From assembly GCF_023715415.1 (NCBI RefSeq), contig NZ_JAMBOB010000009.1, forward strand, positions 1-64,000: a DNA stretch of 64,000 nucleotides, written 5' to 3'. A model generated the notes under the pieces. The model ran no database searches. It saw nothing but the letters and a program-made list of their open reading frames with translations, and was not told the origin of the DNA. Both the position numbers and the translations under genes were made by a program. Numbering within the stretch: position 1 is the first letter of the stretch; each line of letters begins with the position of its first letter. Of the stretch, positions 23,752-32,502 are shown piece after piece. The DNA comes from Neobacillus niacini. Lineage in GTDB: Bacteria > Bacillota > Bacilli > Bacillales > Cytobacillaceae.

Positions 23752-24111
23752 ATGAAAAAAATTGAAGTAATTATAAGACCAGAAAAGCTTACTGAAACTA
23801 TCAAGGGTTTGAAGAATATAGGAGTTACAGGCTTTACAGTATCCCAGGTAGTAGGGAGAGGCAAACAGAAAGATACACAGGGTGTCTATCGTGGAAAAAA
23901 CTATAAAGTAACTCTTCATCCAAAAGTAAAATTGGAAATTGTTCTTTCAGATTATATGGTAGAACGTACCATAAAGAACATTGTTGATTCTGCCCAAACA
24001 GGAGAAGATGGGGACGGTAAAATTTACGTTTATCCAATTTTAGAAGCTTATAACATAAGAACTGGAAAAGCAGACTTTGATATTGATGAATTAGTTGGCA
24101 AGGAGGTGTAA
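23752..24111 (+). CDS. glnK: PII nitrogen-regulatory protein
   Basis: This 119-residue PII protein is the trimeric sensor of 2-oxoglutarate and ATP/ADP that gates the ammonium channel and sequesters TnrA in Bacillus. MKKIEVIIRPEKL, VSQVVGRG (ATP loop), the T-loop GVYRGKNYKV with its tyrosine, and the C-loop TGEDGDGKIYV are all present. ATG 23752 follows a GGTGGG site. The amtB start is 4 bp after its stop, so expression is coupled. Confidence 0.93.
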   Translation: MKKIEVIIRPEKLTETIKGLKNIGVTGFTVSQVVGRGKQKDTQGVYRGKNYKVTLHPKVKLEIVLSDYMVERTIKNIVDSAQTGEDGDGKIYVYPILEAYNIRTGKADFDIDELVGKEV

Positions 24112-24115
24112 CAAC

Positions 24116-25429
24116 ATGGAGTTAATGTATTTAAATACAGTATGGATCGTGTTAGCAGCTGCAATGGTATTATTCATGGAAGGAGGATTTAGTTTACTTG
24201 AGGCTGGTCTTGTTCGGACTAAAAATGCTGTCAATGTAACAATGAAGATCTTTGTGGATTTAACGATAGGAGCTTTAGCTTTTTGGGTTATAGGTTTTGG
24301 AATTATGTACGGTAAAGATGCCTTTGGATTCGTCGGAACCAATTTATTTGGCAGTCCAGAAAAGATTACTCTTTCATTTGAATTGCCTAGTGCAGCATTT
24401 GTACTGTTTCAAATGGGCTTTGCAGTAGCTTGTATCTCCATTGTTTCAGGTGCGGTAGCCGAACGGATGAACTTTAAAGCTTATGTTCTAACAGCAGCTC
24501 TTATTTGTATTATCATTTATCCCCTATCAGGTCACTGGATTTGGAACAGCGAGGGTTGGTTAGCAAAATTAGGGATGAAGGATTTTGCTGGTTCGGCTGC
24601 CATCCATGCTGTTGGAGGTTTTGCTGCTTTTGCTATGTCAAAAAAATTAGGAGCAAGAAAAGGTAGATTTAACTCAGATGGAAGTGCCAATGTATTTGCA
24701 CCTAGTAATATTCCTTTAGCATCAGCTGGTGCGTTTATTTTATGGTTTGGTTGGTTTGCTTTTAATGCTGGTAGTACATTAGATGCTTCCAATACAGCAC
24801 TTGCATCTATTGCTCTTAATACGATGCTGGCGGGAGCAAGCGGCGGTACCTCTGCCCTTTTGATTACGATGAAAAAGTTCGGAAAAGCAGATCCAAGTAT
24901 GGTTATTAATGGAGTATTATCTGGTCTAGTGGCTGTGACAGCTGGATGTGCCTTCGTTTCTCAATGGAGTGCTATTGTTATTGGGGCGATCAGCGGCTTA
25001 ATTGTGATTTATGCAACTCTGTTAGTAGATTATTTAAAAGTTGATGATCCAGTAGGAGCAGTAGCGGTTCACGGCTTCAATGGTGTGTTTGGAACGATTG
25101 CCGTTGGATTGTTTGATACAACTCAGGGTCTTTTAACAACAGGTGATGTCTCACTTATAAAAGTACAAGTATTAGGTGCAGCGGTAGTAGTTGTATGGGG
25201 ACTTTTAGGCGGTGCATTTATGGCTAAGGTATGTGAAAAGACCGTTGGCTTACGGGCAAGTGAACGTGAGGAAGAAGAAGGTTTGGATATGTCGTACCAC
25301 GGAATTCCAGCCTATAATGAATTAGAACGATTCACAGATTTGCCTACCAGTTTGTATAATTTCGAAGAAACAACAGGAATAACGGTTGCTCCTACAAGGG
25401 GAAAAGAAATAACAAGTGAAGTTATCTGA
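24116..25429 (+). CDS. amtB: ammonium transporter
   Basis: This 437-residue Amt/Rh channel has 11 predicted helices. The N-terminal MYLNTVWIVLAAAMVLFMEGGFSLLEAG, SAAIHAVGG (first conserved pore histidine) and GAVAVHGFNGVFGTIAVG (second pore histidine) are visible. The C-terminal tail that meets GlnK ends in a longer acidic stretch. ATG 24116 follows AAGGAGGTG. It is expressed with glnK under nitrogen limitation, judging from the GlnR/TnrA box. Confidence 0.93.
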   Translation: MELMYLNTVWIVLAAAMVLFMEGGFSLLEAGLVRTKNAVNVTMKIFVDLTIGALAFWVIGFGIMYGKDAFGFVGTNLFGSPEKITLSFELPSAAFVLFQMGFAVACISIVSGAVAERMNFKAYVLTAALICIIIYPLSGHWIWNSEGWLAKLGMKDFAGSAAIHAVGGFAAFAMSKKLGARKGRFNSDGSANVFAPSNIPLASAGAFILWFGWFAFNAGSTLDASNTALASIALNTMLAGASGGTSALLITMKKFGKADPSMVINGVLSGLVAVTAGCAFVSQWSAIVIGAISGLIVIYATLLVDYLKVDDPVGAVAVHGFNGVFGTIAVGLFDTTQGLLTTGDVSLIKVQVLGAAVVVVWGLLGGAFMAKVCEKTVGLRASEREEEEGLDMSYHGIPAYNELERFTDLPTSLYNFEETTGITVAPTRGKEITSEVI

Positions 25430-25497
25430 TCTTTCTTGGTTTATCGCAGAAAATTGTTTGTTACTACTGTACTTTACCTTTAAAAAAATACAAACAG

Positions 25498-25547
25498 AAG
25501 CATACTTTTTGTATATCTCATTAGATGCATAAAGTATGCTTTTTTTA
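25498..25547. terminator. terminator between amtB and the K+ channel gene
   Basis: AAGCATACTTT pairs with AAAGTATGCTT, followed by a T-run on the + side. The two genes are convergent. Confidence 0.75.
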
Positions 25548-25625
25548 TTGTACTTCGTCCAACCATATCTTCCATTTGTTCAAGATTACCATGAGAACCG
25601 TTAAAACAAAACATTACAAAAGAAT

Positions 25626-26618
25626 CTACTCAGTAATCACAACTGCAAGGTCATCAAGTTGAATGACAAAATCACCAGGAGGATTAACATGAGTTCTCTC
25701 TCCTCTTTTTATACCAACCAACATTTTATTTTTTTGGAAAAAAAGATTACATGCGTCATAAAATTGTTTTCCAACTAGCCCATCAACAGGTTCAGAGGTT
25801 AAGAGGTGGTGATTATCAGAATTACGGATTAAATTCAATATAGAATCCATTGTTGAATGAGATTCGAGACTGTTAAGTATCAGAGAGCTTGTAAGGACAT
25901 TGGATTGGATAATCTCATCTGCACCTGCTCTTCGTGCATTGTCCACTTGTTCAGTAGTAAGAATTTCTGCGATGCATCGAATGGTTGGGTGTGTTCCTTT
26001 AATTGCTAACAAGGTAATGATAGTATTCATGTCTGCATATAACTCATTCTTATTTTGATCAGCAGTTATCACTACACATTGTGCTTCATGAATGTTTGCT
26101 TTTAATAGAATGTCGTCTAGATTGGCACGTCCCTTTATAAAATGTACATTCTTGTGTTCAGTTGGCATAGTTTCCAATGTTTCATCAATAAGAACCACTT
26201 TCTTTAATGGATTCTTTTTATACATGGAAGCAATCAATTCTTTGGACCGTTCATTCCATCCGATTATTATCATGTGTTGATTCCCCTTAAAAAAGAGTTT
26301 CCCCTCAATATAGGCTGCTTGCATTGTTACAGCTACTGTAGCCAAACTAACAAAATAAGAGGAGACAATAGAAATCCCTACTACCATAAGTATAATTCCT
26401 GTAATTCTTCCCGCAACAGTTTCTGGAACATAATCCCCATATCCAATAGTAGCCGCTGTAACAACTGCCCACCAAATTCCATCAAAAACAGTAGGGAAGT
26501 TATTTGGTTCTATTAAATGAATGATGTATCCAAAGATTATTATAATGAATGAAGCTAACAAAAAAATTCTTACAACAACGGGTAGTCGTAAAAACTTAGC
26601 CAACCAATGCTGGATCAT
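25626..26618 (-). CDS. K+ channel with RCK domain (YugO/MthK-like)
   Basis: The protein has about 330 residues. Two transmembrane helices surround a pore loop with the K+ filter TIGYGDY (in VVTAATIGYGDYVPET). A RCK/TrkA-N domain follows (MIIIGWNERSKELIASM; Rossmann; VVITADQNKNELYADMNTI), then a TrkA-C part. In B. subtilis YugO performs biofilm electrical signalling. ATG 26618 is chosen for GAGGTGGG; two ATGs upstream lack a site. It is transcribed toward amtB. Confidence 0.9.
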   Translation of the reverse strand: MIQHWLAKFLRLPVVVRIFLLASFIIIIFGYIIHLIEPNNFPTVFDGIWWAVVTAATIGYGDYVPETVAGRITGIILMVVGISIVSSYFVSLATVAVTMQAAYIEGKLFFKGNQHMIIIGWNERSKELIASMYKKNPLKKVVLIDETLETMPTEHKNVHFIKGRANLDDILLKANIHEAQCVVITADQNKNELYADMNTIITLLAIKGTHPTIRCIAEILTTEQVDNARRAGADEIIQSNVLTSSLILNSLESHSTMDSILNLIRNSDNHHLLTSEPVDGLVGKQFYDACNLFFQKNKMLVGIKRGERTHVNPPGDFVIQLDDLAVVITE

Positions 26619-26828
26619 CTTTTCCCACCTCATAAAATTCATTCACACTTTATTATTTCCGAATTTCACTTTATGCATAATTACAAAGTCGAGATTATTT
26701 GAAATACATTCTGTCAAAACCCTTTATAGGTTTTGAGTAATTCAAATCTAATTTGTTGACTATGGTAATGAAATGATTTACTTATTGGCAAAATATATGG
26801 TATGAATTAGCAGCTGGGGGTAAATGGT

Positions 26829-27371
26829 GTGGTGAATATATTATTAGTGGATTTTGAAATGGGTCATATATATTTGATGTTTCTAGTACTGTTGATAAAT
26901 GTAACAGTTTCATTTTTCTTCAAACTCCAGGAATTACAAAGGGAAAGGGCAAAGAAAATTAATAATTTTTTGAAAGCCTTTCACCAGATGAGTTACTCAT
27001 TAAAAACTGCCACACAGGCTCTTTATGATATTCTGACAGTTGTAGAAATCGAAGTCCATGTAGGTATTTCCGAGCGTGTGAATTTATTGGAGAAGCATGT
27101 AAAAACACTAAATTATTGTATTAACCATTTGAACATTATAAAAGAAAATTGTGTTGAACCAGAAATAAGAAAGACTTGTCTAGATTCAATATTTGTATTA
27201 GAACATGCCGTAAAAAAAACTACGATTCAATTATTTAACATGAGTTTTATAGCACATGACTTCCGTGATTGCTTCCTTAAGATTACAGAATACAGGCTGA
27301 AATTAATCAATATACAGAAGAAATTTAACAAGAACACAATAGTTTCTGACTCAAATGGAGTTATTAGATAG
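26829..27371 (+). CDS. hypothetical single-pass membrane protein
   Basis: I do not recognise this 180-residue protein. An N-terminal hydrophobic helix (about residues 11-31, GHIYLMFLVLLINVTVSFFF) is followed by about 140 residues predicted to be helical and charged, with scattered cysteines (residues about 98, 108, 117, 150). There is no signal-peptidase motif. GTG 26829 lies 8 bp after GGGGG. Divergent from the K+ channel gene, but nothing links the two functionally. Confidence 0.6.
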   Translation: MVNILLVDFEMGHIYLMFLVLLINVTVSFFFKLQELQRERAKKINNFLKAFHQMSYSLKTATQALYDILTVVEIEVHVGISERVNLLEKHVKTLNYCINHLNIIKENCVEPEIRKTCLDSIFVLEHAVKKTTIQLFNMSFIAHDFRDCFLKITEYRLKLINIQKKFNKNTIVSDSNGVIR

Positions 27372-27677
27372 AGATTAGAAATATTTCGACGTATAACAAG
27401 CTCAGCTATAAAGTTATCTTATAATCAATGCGACTTTAATACTCATAAACAACGATAGTTAGTAAAAAGTTTTTTTATTAAAAAGTTTGAATAGAATTAG
27501 GACATTTCAGAGATTTTTCTCTGTAAGGAAGTTTGTGAATAATTGCACTTAAAGGTGTATTACTTTAATATCCTACTGCTAATTTTGGCAGATTGAAAAC
27601 AATTCTCAATAAGAAGAATTGCTTTATTTTGGTATTATTCTATCCATAATCCATTTCATTTTCTCTTCTTAAGATAC
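27372..27677. other. non-coding region
   Basis: No gene is visible. A CAATTCT/AGAATTG hairpin at 27600-27621 with T-rich minus-strand continuation may end the small gene at 27678-27824. Confidence 0.4.
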
Positions 27678-27824
27678 TTATCTCCATTCATCCCAATATA
27701 AGAATACATACTGTGGTTCATGCTCTTTTTTCAGCTCATCAATGCCTGCTATTTTATCTAAAGGTTTCAGTTTATTCGTACTTAAAGTATTACTAGCGTT
27801 CTGTTGTAAACCCTTTTCATCCAT
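27678..27824 (-). CDS. small 48-residue hypothetical protein
   Basis: A good ribosome site (AAAAAGGAGAG, about 8 bp) precedes the ATG. The product begins MDEKGLQQNASNTLST and ends EPQYVFLYWDEWR, a hydrophilic body with an aromatic C-terminus. I do not recognise the family. It stands alone, with no neighbour within 400 bp. Confidence 0.6.
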   Translation of the reverse strand: MDEKGLQQNASNTLSTNKLKPLDKIAGIDELKKEHEPQYVFLYWDEWR

Positions 27825-28253
27825 GATTTACACTCTCCTTTTTAGCATAGTTTGTGTCCTGCGCCTTTTCTTATTCTTGTTTTTGCAAGGAATGAATCAG
27901 GTGAAATATTCAAAATAAAAGAAGAAAATGGGAATGTATATGAAAATCAGCTTACCTAGTTACTTCGTAAAGTTTGTAAATTATTTGCTTTAATGTAAAA
28001 GGGTAAGATTGATAGATATAGTTAGTCGAGAACGGATTGTTGAGGTTATTGACAATCAATACGGGTAACAGAACAGTATTTAATACTACAATGGAAATAG
28101 AGATTCAAAGAAACTAGACTTAGTGACATTAAATCGTAACCCATTTGGAGGTACAAATCGATGGGGTTTAGTACCTCTTTATCTTGTAGGTGTATCAATA
28201 GTACTCTAGTATTTCTATTTGTATTTGAATTGTATTAAAATCGCAGCATTCAA
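27825..28253. other. non-coding region with a GAGGTAC hairpin
   Basis: No gene is seen. GAGGTAC (28148-28154) and GTACCTC (28171-28177) form a hairpin followed by TTT, in a sequence (CGTAACCCATTTGGAGG...) that may be the decayed 3' end of some gene. Confidence 0.35.
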
Positions 28254-28637
28254 TTAAAGGCGCAGTGGTTCTACTATTTGTTCCCCATTTATCCCCGCGT
28301 AAATGGCCTTTTTTTCGTTAATATTGACGGTATAGGATGCAATTCCTGCGATAGCCAACTCTCTTAGAAAGTCTAAAAATGGAAGAGTAATATTTGCGAT
28401 TGTTTGTAAAGCATAATCCCTATTTAATTGATTTGAAATTACAAAATTAACTTGGGGTTCTGTTGCTACCTCCGTGTGTCCTGCTTTGTATGCGGCACGA
28501 CCAGTGGCAACATCAATATCGTATTGAATAATTCCAATCGTCTGTAATTCCTCCAAAAATTCGACAAAGCTTGTCTTGCCTGTACTTCTTCTTTCAATAA
28601 TCTCATGTACCTCTTTCTCCGTTGGTTTGTTATTCAT
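28254..28637 (-). CDS. DUF1398-family protein
   Basis: This 127-residue cytosolic protein resembles the DUF1398 family (E. coli YbcV-like). The SFVEFLEELQTIGIIQYDIDVATGRAAYKA half is echoed by PFLDFLRELAIAGIASYTVNINEKKAIYAG, so the protein shows an internal duplication of a (F-x2-FL-x-EL-x3-GI) unit. Function unknown. ATG 28637 follows TGGAGG. Monocistronic. Confidence 0.65.
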   Translation of the reverse strand: MNNKPTEKEVHEIIERRSTGKTSFVEFLEELQTIGIIQYDIDVATGRAAYKAGHTEVATEPQVNFVISNQLNRDYALQTIANITLPFLDFLRELAIAGIASYTVNINEKKAIYAGINGEQIVEPLRL

Positions 28638-28748
28638 TGAGGGTTCCTCCATTTTTTGTGTTGTTCTACATCATTTTAACCGTTAAGCTAGTTCTTATTC
28701 CCTATTAAGAGTTTCGAACATTTTTTATAAAATAATAAAAATCTTAAA

Positions 28749-28772
28749 AACTTCCTAACCGGGCACATCGTC
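28749..28772 (+). promoter_or_regulatory. ECF-type promoter (AAC-N17-CGTC)
   Basis: AAC at 28749-28751 and CGTC at 28769-28772 are 17 bp apart, the pattern recognised by Bacillus ECF sigma factors. It lies just upstream of the sigma gene, suggesting autoregulation. Confidence 0.6.
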
Positions 28773-28796
28773 TAAGTATTGGAAGGAGTGAAAGCA

Positions 28797-29330
28797 GTGG
28801 AAGAATTGATTATAGATGGGTTTTTATCAGAAGATAAAGAGCTCCTAATGGATGAGATTATGAATCAATATGGTCAGGAAATCTTACAGCTGACCTATTC
28901 CTATGTAAATAATAAAGCGATTGCGGAGGATTTAACGCAGGATATCTTCGTTAAATGCTATAAAAGCCTCCATACATATAGCGGAAAATCTAAATTGAGG
29001 ACCTGGCTGTGGCGGATTGCTATCAATCATTGTAAGGATTTCCATAGAAGCTGGTACAACAAAAATGTAATTATTGCTGGTGAAGAAATGCCCAGTAATG
29101 GCAGCAAAAAAGAACTTGTAGAGCAGACAGTCATTCAAAAGGAAGAGGATGATGAATTAATATCTGCCATTATGACTCTGTCGATAAAATACCGAGAAGT
29201 GATTTACCTATTTTATTATGAGGAGATGTCGCTTAAGGAAATCGCTGTGGTAACGGAGACAGGTATTAATACTGTGAAAACAAGACTAAGGCGGGCCAAG
29301 GAACTTCTGAAAGAAAGATTGGAGGAATAG
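28797..29330 (+). CDS. ECF-family RNA polymerase sigma factor
   Basis: The protein has 177 residues. Region 2 is LQLTYSYVNNKAIAEDLTQDIFVKCYKSLHTYSGKSKLRTWLWRIAINHCKDFHR, and region 4 is LSIKYREVIYLFYYEEMSLKEIAVVTETGINTVKTRLRRAKELLKERL. GTG 28797 is preferred (GGAAGGAG with 6-bp spacing) over TTG 28779. The next gene starts 2 bp after its stop and the third 7 bp after that, so all three form an operon behind an ECF-type promoter. No classical transmembrane anti-sigma gene follows; the PadR-like product may take that place. Confidence 0.88.
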   Translation: MEELIIDGFLSEDKELLMDEIMNQYGQEILQLTYSYVNNKAIAEDLTQDIFVKCYKSLHTYSGKSKLRTWLWRIAINHCKDFHRSWYNKNVIIAGEEMPSNGSKKELVEQTVIQKEEDDELISAIMTLSIKYREVIYLFYYEEMSLKEIAVVTETGINTVKTRLRRAKELLKERLEE

Positions 29331-29332
29331 GT

Positions 29333-29740
29333 GTGGAAGATCGCTTAAAGAATTTAAAGAAAGTAATGGATAAAAGAACATTTACAGACTTAGAATTTTC
29401 AGACCAGCACCAAAAGGCAATACACAAAAAAATAAACCAATTGGAAGTAAGCGATGAGGAAATTCTTCTAGCCATCTTGCAGCTTCTTGTTCAAGAAAAA
29501 ACCGGGCATGAATTAACGGGACTTCTTCGAGGCAGGGGAATTCAGAAATTCGAGGGGGACGAAGGTTTTTTGTATACTCTGTTACATCGTTTAGAGCAGT
29601 CTAACTGCATCGATACAAATTGGGACGAGTCGGGAGCTAAATATTATTGGTTAAAGGATAAAGGCAGGAAGTTATTAAACAAAGCTGAACAAAAGCGAAC
29701 AAAACGACGATTTGTATTTAAAGAATTGTTAGAGAGGTGA
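29333..29740 (+). CDS. PadR-like winged-helix protein with anti-sigma-like N-terminus
   Basis: The protein has 135 residues. The C-terminal two thirds form a PadR winged helix (LVQEKTGHELTGLLRGRGI ... FLYTLLHRLEQSNCIDTNWDESGAKYYWLKDKGRKLL). The first about 35 residues (RLKNLKKVMDKRTFTDLEFSDQHQKAIHKKI) resemble the start of cytoplasmic anti-sigma segments, a judgement from pattern only. GTG 29333 sits 2 bp after the sigma stop, with GGAGG inside the sigma gene. It may bind DNA, the sigma factor, or both. Confidence 0.72.
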   Translation: MEDRLKNLKKVMDKRTFTDLEFSDQHQKAIHKKINQLEVSDEEILLAILQLLVQEKTGHELTGLLRGRGIQKFEGDEGFLYTLLHRLEQSNCIDTNWDESGAKYYWLKDKGRKLLNKAEQKRTKRRFVFKELLER

Positions 29741-29747
29741 GCGATCA

Positions 29748-31055
29748 TTGGCGAATAATAAAAAGCAGATTTTCTTAAATGAAGTCACTGATCAAATGAA
29801 ATCAAAGGAAGCAAAGGCCTATGTCGCAAAAGAGCTAAATTATCATTTAAAGGAAGCAAAAAATACATGGATGGAGAAAGGACTATCAGAGAGTGAAGCG
29901 GAAGAAAAGGCCGTCGAACAAATGGGAAGTCCGACAAAACTGGGTATCCAGATGAACAAGCTGCATCGCCCAAAGGTGGATTGGTGGCTGGTTTTCCTTG
30001 TAGCTGCAGCGATGGGATTAAGCTTCCTTCCGATGTTCTCTCTTGGATATATGAATGACTCGCACTTTATCATCTATAAAATTCTCATTGTCGTCCTTGG
30101 AGTTACTGCAACAGTGGGTGTAATGCTGGTTGATTATCGAAAATGGAGAAGTCTCGGATGGTTATTTTACACAATAGGAATTTTGCTGCTCGTGTTCTTG
30201 GCTTTTTTCTCTAACACTATGATCAATGGGCTGAAACTAATAAAGCTTGGACCCATTACAATTGAAAGTCTGATGGCTTTGCCGTTCTTCTATCTTGCCT
30301 GGGCTTCGTTTTTCAACAATGAAAAATTTAGGATTTGGCAGTTTCTATTATTGTTTCTCAGCCCAATCTTGCTTTTTCTTGCCTTACCGAGTATTTCAAC
30401 CATCTACCTCTATTCTGTGATGGTATTTGTAATGTTATGGTGGAGTAAATTTAGTAAAAAGGTAAAATGGATCATTTCAACTGGGACATTTAGCTCCATT
30501 ATATTAACATGCATAATTGTTTGGCCATTTATAAAGCCTTATCAGTTAGAAAGATTGTTGGTATTTATCGAACCTGAAAAATATTCAGATGGGGCAGGAT
30601 TCATGATTCTAAAGAGTCAGGAACTCATGGCCAATGCTGGCTGGTTTGGCTGGTTTAGCGGGTTTGGACAACCCAGAATAAAAGAGTTTATACCAGAAGC
30701 ACATACAAATTTCGTTTTTGTGAGCTTTACGTATTCCTACGGCTGGCTATTTGGAGTTTTACTCGTTGTGATTCTCTCACTTTTTGCAGTTAGAATGATT
30801 GCTATCCACCCAAAGATTAAAGATTCTTATGGAAAATTACTCCTTATTGGTGGGGCTGCCCTTTATGGTATCCAGCTGATTAGCAATATTGGTATGGTAC
30901 TTGGATTCTTCCCATTGACATCAATGTCCCTGCCATTTATTAGCTACGGTTTAATGCCTACTTTGCTTAATGCCATACTAATCGGGGTTGTGTTAAGTGT
31001 ATACCGACGAAAAGACTTGGTATTTAGTAAGGGAAGGTCAAATAACTTTAATTAA
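29748..31055 (+). CDS. SEDS-family (FtsW/RodA/SpoVE) protein with N-terminal HAAS-like domain
   Basis: The protein has 435 residues. The first about 75 (FLNEVTDQMKSKEAKAYVAKELNYHLKEAK...EEKAVEQMGSPTKLG) form the small helical HAAS/permease-prefix module usually seen in membrane proteins partnered with PadR regulators. About ten transmembrane helices follow, with SEDS hallmarks: PEAHTNFVFVSFTYSYGWL near residue 315 and LPFISYGLMPTLLNAILIG near the C-terminus. SEDS proteins polymerise peptidoglycan glycan strands. TTG 29748 follows GAGGTGAG. It is third gene of the sigma/PadR operon, implying a stress-induced cell-wall synthase. Confidence 0.83.
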   Translation: MANNKKQIFLNEVTDQMKSKEAKAYVAKELNYHLKEAKNTWMEKGLSESEAEEKAVEQMGSPTKLGIQMNKLHRPKVDWWLVFLVAAAMGLSFLPMFSLGYMNDSHFIIYKILIVVLGVTATVGVMLVDYRKWRSLGWLFYTIGILLLVFLAFFSNTMINGLKLIKLGPITIESLMALPFFYLAWASFFNNEKFRIWQFLLLFLSPILLFLALPSISTIYLYSVMVFVMLWWSKFSKKVKWIISTGTFSSIILTCIIVWPFIKPYQLERLLVFIEPEKYSDGAGFMILKSQELMANAGWFGWFSGFGQPRIKEFIPEAHTNFVFVSFTYSYGWLFGVLLVVILSLFAVRMIAIHPKIKDSYGKLLLIGGAALYGIQLISNIGMVLGFFPLTSMSLPFISYGLMPTLLNAILIGVVLSVYRRKDLVFSKGRSNNFN

Positions 31056-31060
31056 ATAGT

Positions 31061-31100
31061 AATACACTTGGAATTTCTACTCCAAGTGTATTTATTTTGT
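31061..31100 (+). terminator. terminator after the sigma/PadR/SEDS operon
   Basis: A perfect 12-bp stem (AATACACTTGGA / TCCAAGTGTATT) is followed by TATTTTGTTTTT. Confidence 0.85.
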
Positions 31101-31158
31101 TTTTGGAAAATAAAGCTATGCTTATTTGGGCAACTGCCTACTACCCGTTTGGAATAGC

Positions 31159-31389
31159 CTACTTGCAAGATTTCCATGCTTTCTTGAATAGGCATAATCC
31201 AAAGAAAAGAAATGCTAAGAAGCCGATTAACGCAATTAGAATGTTTAAAATATTTCCAAGAACTCCTCCAAGACCGATTAATACAAAGAAATCAAAAATG
31301 AACCCCAATAAAGCGAACAGCAGCCATAACAGACCTGTTAAAAATCCAAGGAAAATTCCGAAAATGCCACAGTGACAATGATGACTCAT
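31159..31389 (-). CDS. small hydrophobic membrane protein
   Basis: The protein has 76 residues. A His/Cys-rich start (MSHHCHCG) is followed by two to three transmembrane helices of Leu/Phe/Gly (GIFLGFLTGLLWLLFALLG; FFVLIGLGGVLGNILNILIA) and a basic end. AGGAGGTGG lies 7 bp before ATG 31389. The HxxCHC start could bind a metal, which is speculation. I do not recognise the family. Confidence 0.65.
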   Translation of the reverse strand: MSHHCHCGIFGIFLGFLTGLLWLLFALLGFIFDFFVLIGLGGVLGNILNILIALIGFLAFLFFGLCLFKKAWKSCK

Positions 31390-31532
31390 AGGAAATCCAC
31401 CTCCTGTCAAAGGTTGTACAACATCATTGTATGGAGATTCTTGGCAGATTGTTTATAAAAAACATAAAAAGAGGCTCAAAAAAGGCACTAATGTTTAAAA
31501 CATGCTTATAGCAATATATTTATTGAAAAGAA

Positions 31533-31587
31533 AATAAGCCGAAAATATACAAGTGATGAATAAAAACTTGTATATTTTCGGCTTATT
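31533..31587 (-). terminator. long-stem terminator of the AraC gene
   Basis: Perfect 22-bp arms (31533-31554 and 31566-31587) surround an 11-nt loop. The T-rich continuation (ATTTTCTTTTC) is on the minus strand. The stem is twice the usual length. Confidence 0.75.
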
Positions 31588-31632
31588 ATAAATTTTAAAT
31601 ATGTACAATCGTAACAAATTTAGTATAGTAGC

Positions 31633-32493
31633 TTATTTAAGAGGGATCCAAATTTCAGAGTAATAATCAGGGCTTGATGGATTTCCATTTGAATAGACTT
31701 CTAAATCGGGCGTACCGGCATGTTTATAATGACTAGAAGGGAACCATTCTGAGATGATTTGCTTCCAAACCTTTTGCATAGCATCAGGCATCGCACCATG
31801 TACTTCAAATACTCCCCACTTTGAAGCAGGTATTTCTAGCTCCATAAGACTTTCTGGAGTTTTGCCAGTATGTGCGGTTGCGATCCAGTAATCCATTAAC
31901 GGAGAACCAGGTTCGCGTTTGTCGACACATACCCCAAGGGCACCTTTAATTGAACCATTATTTAACTGAAACAATAAATCATTGGTTCCATCCACATGGA
32001 CATCATCCCACATTTTAGGAATCCCAGCTAAATTCTCCCCATTTTCACAGGAAAACTCCCGCTTCACACCGACCACTTTAAAACTCTCTTTTTCCACAAT
32101 TTTGTAATTCATAGGTTCTGCTCCTTTCAAATTTACCTGAATGCTCAGGCGGTTATAAGATTTCAGCTTTCCCGTGTAATTACGTGCTTGACTAGGAGTT
32201 ATTCCATGCTGCCTGCGGAAAGCTTTTGAAAATGATTCAGGAGTGTCGTAGCCATATTTAAGGGCGACATCAATAACTCTACTATCCTTAGTAGAAAGTT
32301 CTTGTGCTGCTAGAGTTAGACGTCTGCGACGAAGATATTCACCAACAGTTATATCTGTAAGCACAGAAAAAATACGTTGAAAATGAAATTCCGAGACATT
32401 TGCCTGCCTCGCTATATCTTCGATTGTTATAGCATCAAGTAAATGTTTCTCCATATAGTCTATTGCATTCTGTAATGATTCTACCCATCCCAT
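31633..32493 (-). CDS. AraC-type regulator with GyrI-like ligand domain
   Basis: The protein has 286 residues. An N-terminal AraC DNA-binding domain with two helix-turn-helices (ITIEDIARQANVSEFHFQRIFS; RVIDVALKYGYDTPESFSKAFRRQHGITPSQAR) is followed by a GyrI/SOUL-like effector domain (from MNYKIVEKESFKVVGVKREFS to the C-terminal DYYSEIWIPLK). Such proteins sense hydrophobic drugs or act as SbmC-like binders. ATG 32493 follows GGGAGTGA. Monocistronic. Confidence 0.9.
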   Translation of the reverse strand: MGWVESLQNAIDYMEKHLLDAITIEDIARQANVSEFHFQRIFSVLTDITVGEYLRRRRLTLAAQELSTKDSRVIDVALKYGYDTPESFSKAFRRQHGITPSQARNYTGKLKSYNRLSIQVNLKGAEPMNYKIVEKESFKVVGVKREFSCENGENLAGIPKMWDDVHVDGTNDLLFQLNNGSIKGALGVCVDKREPGSPLMDYWIATAHTGKTPESLMELEIPASKWGVFEVHGAMPDAMQKVWKQIISEWFPSSHYKHAGTPDLEVYSNGNPSSPDYYSEIWIPLK

Positions 32494-32502
32494 ATCGCTC
32501 AC

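Noticed and set aside
31097-31375. plus-strand 92-codon frame
   Set aside because: It is antisense to the small membrane protein at 31159-31389, which has a perfect ribosome site.
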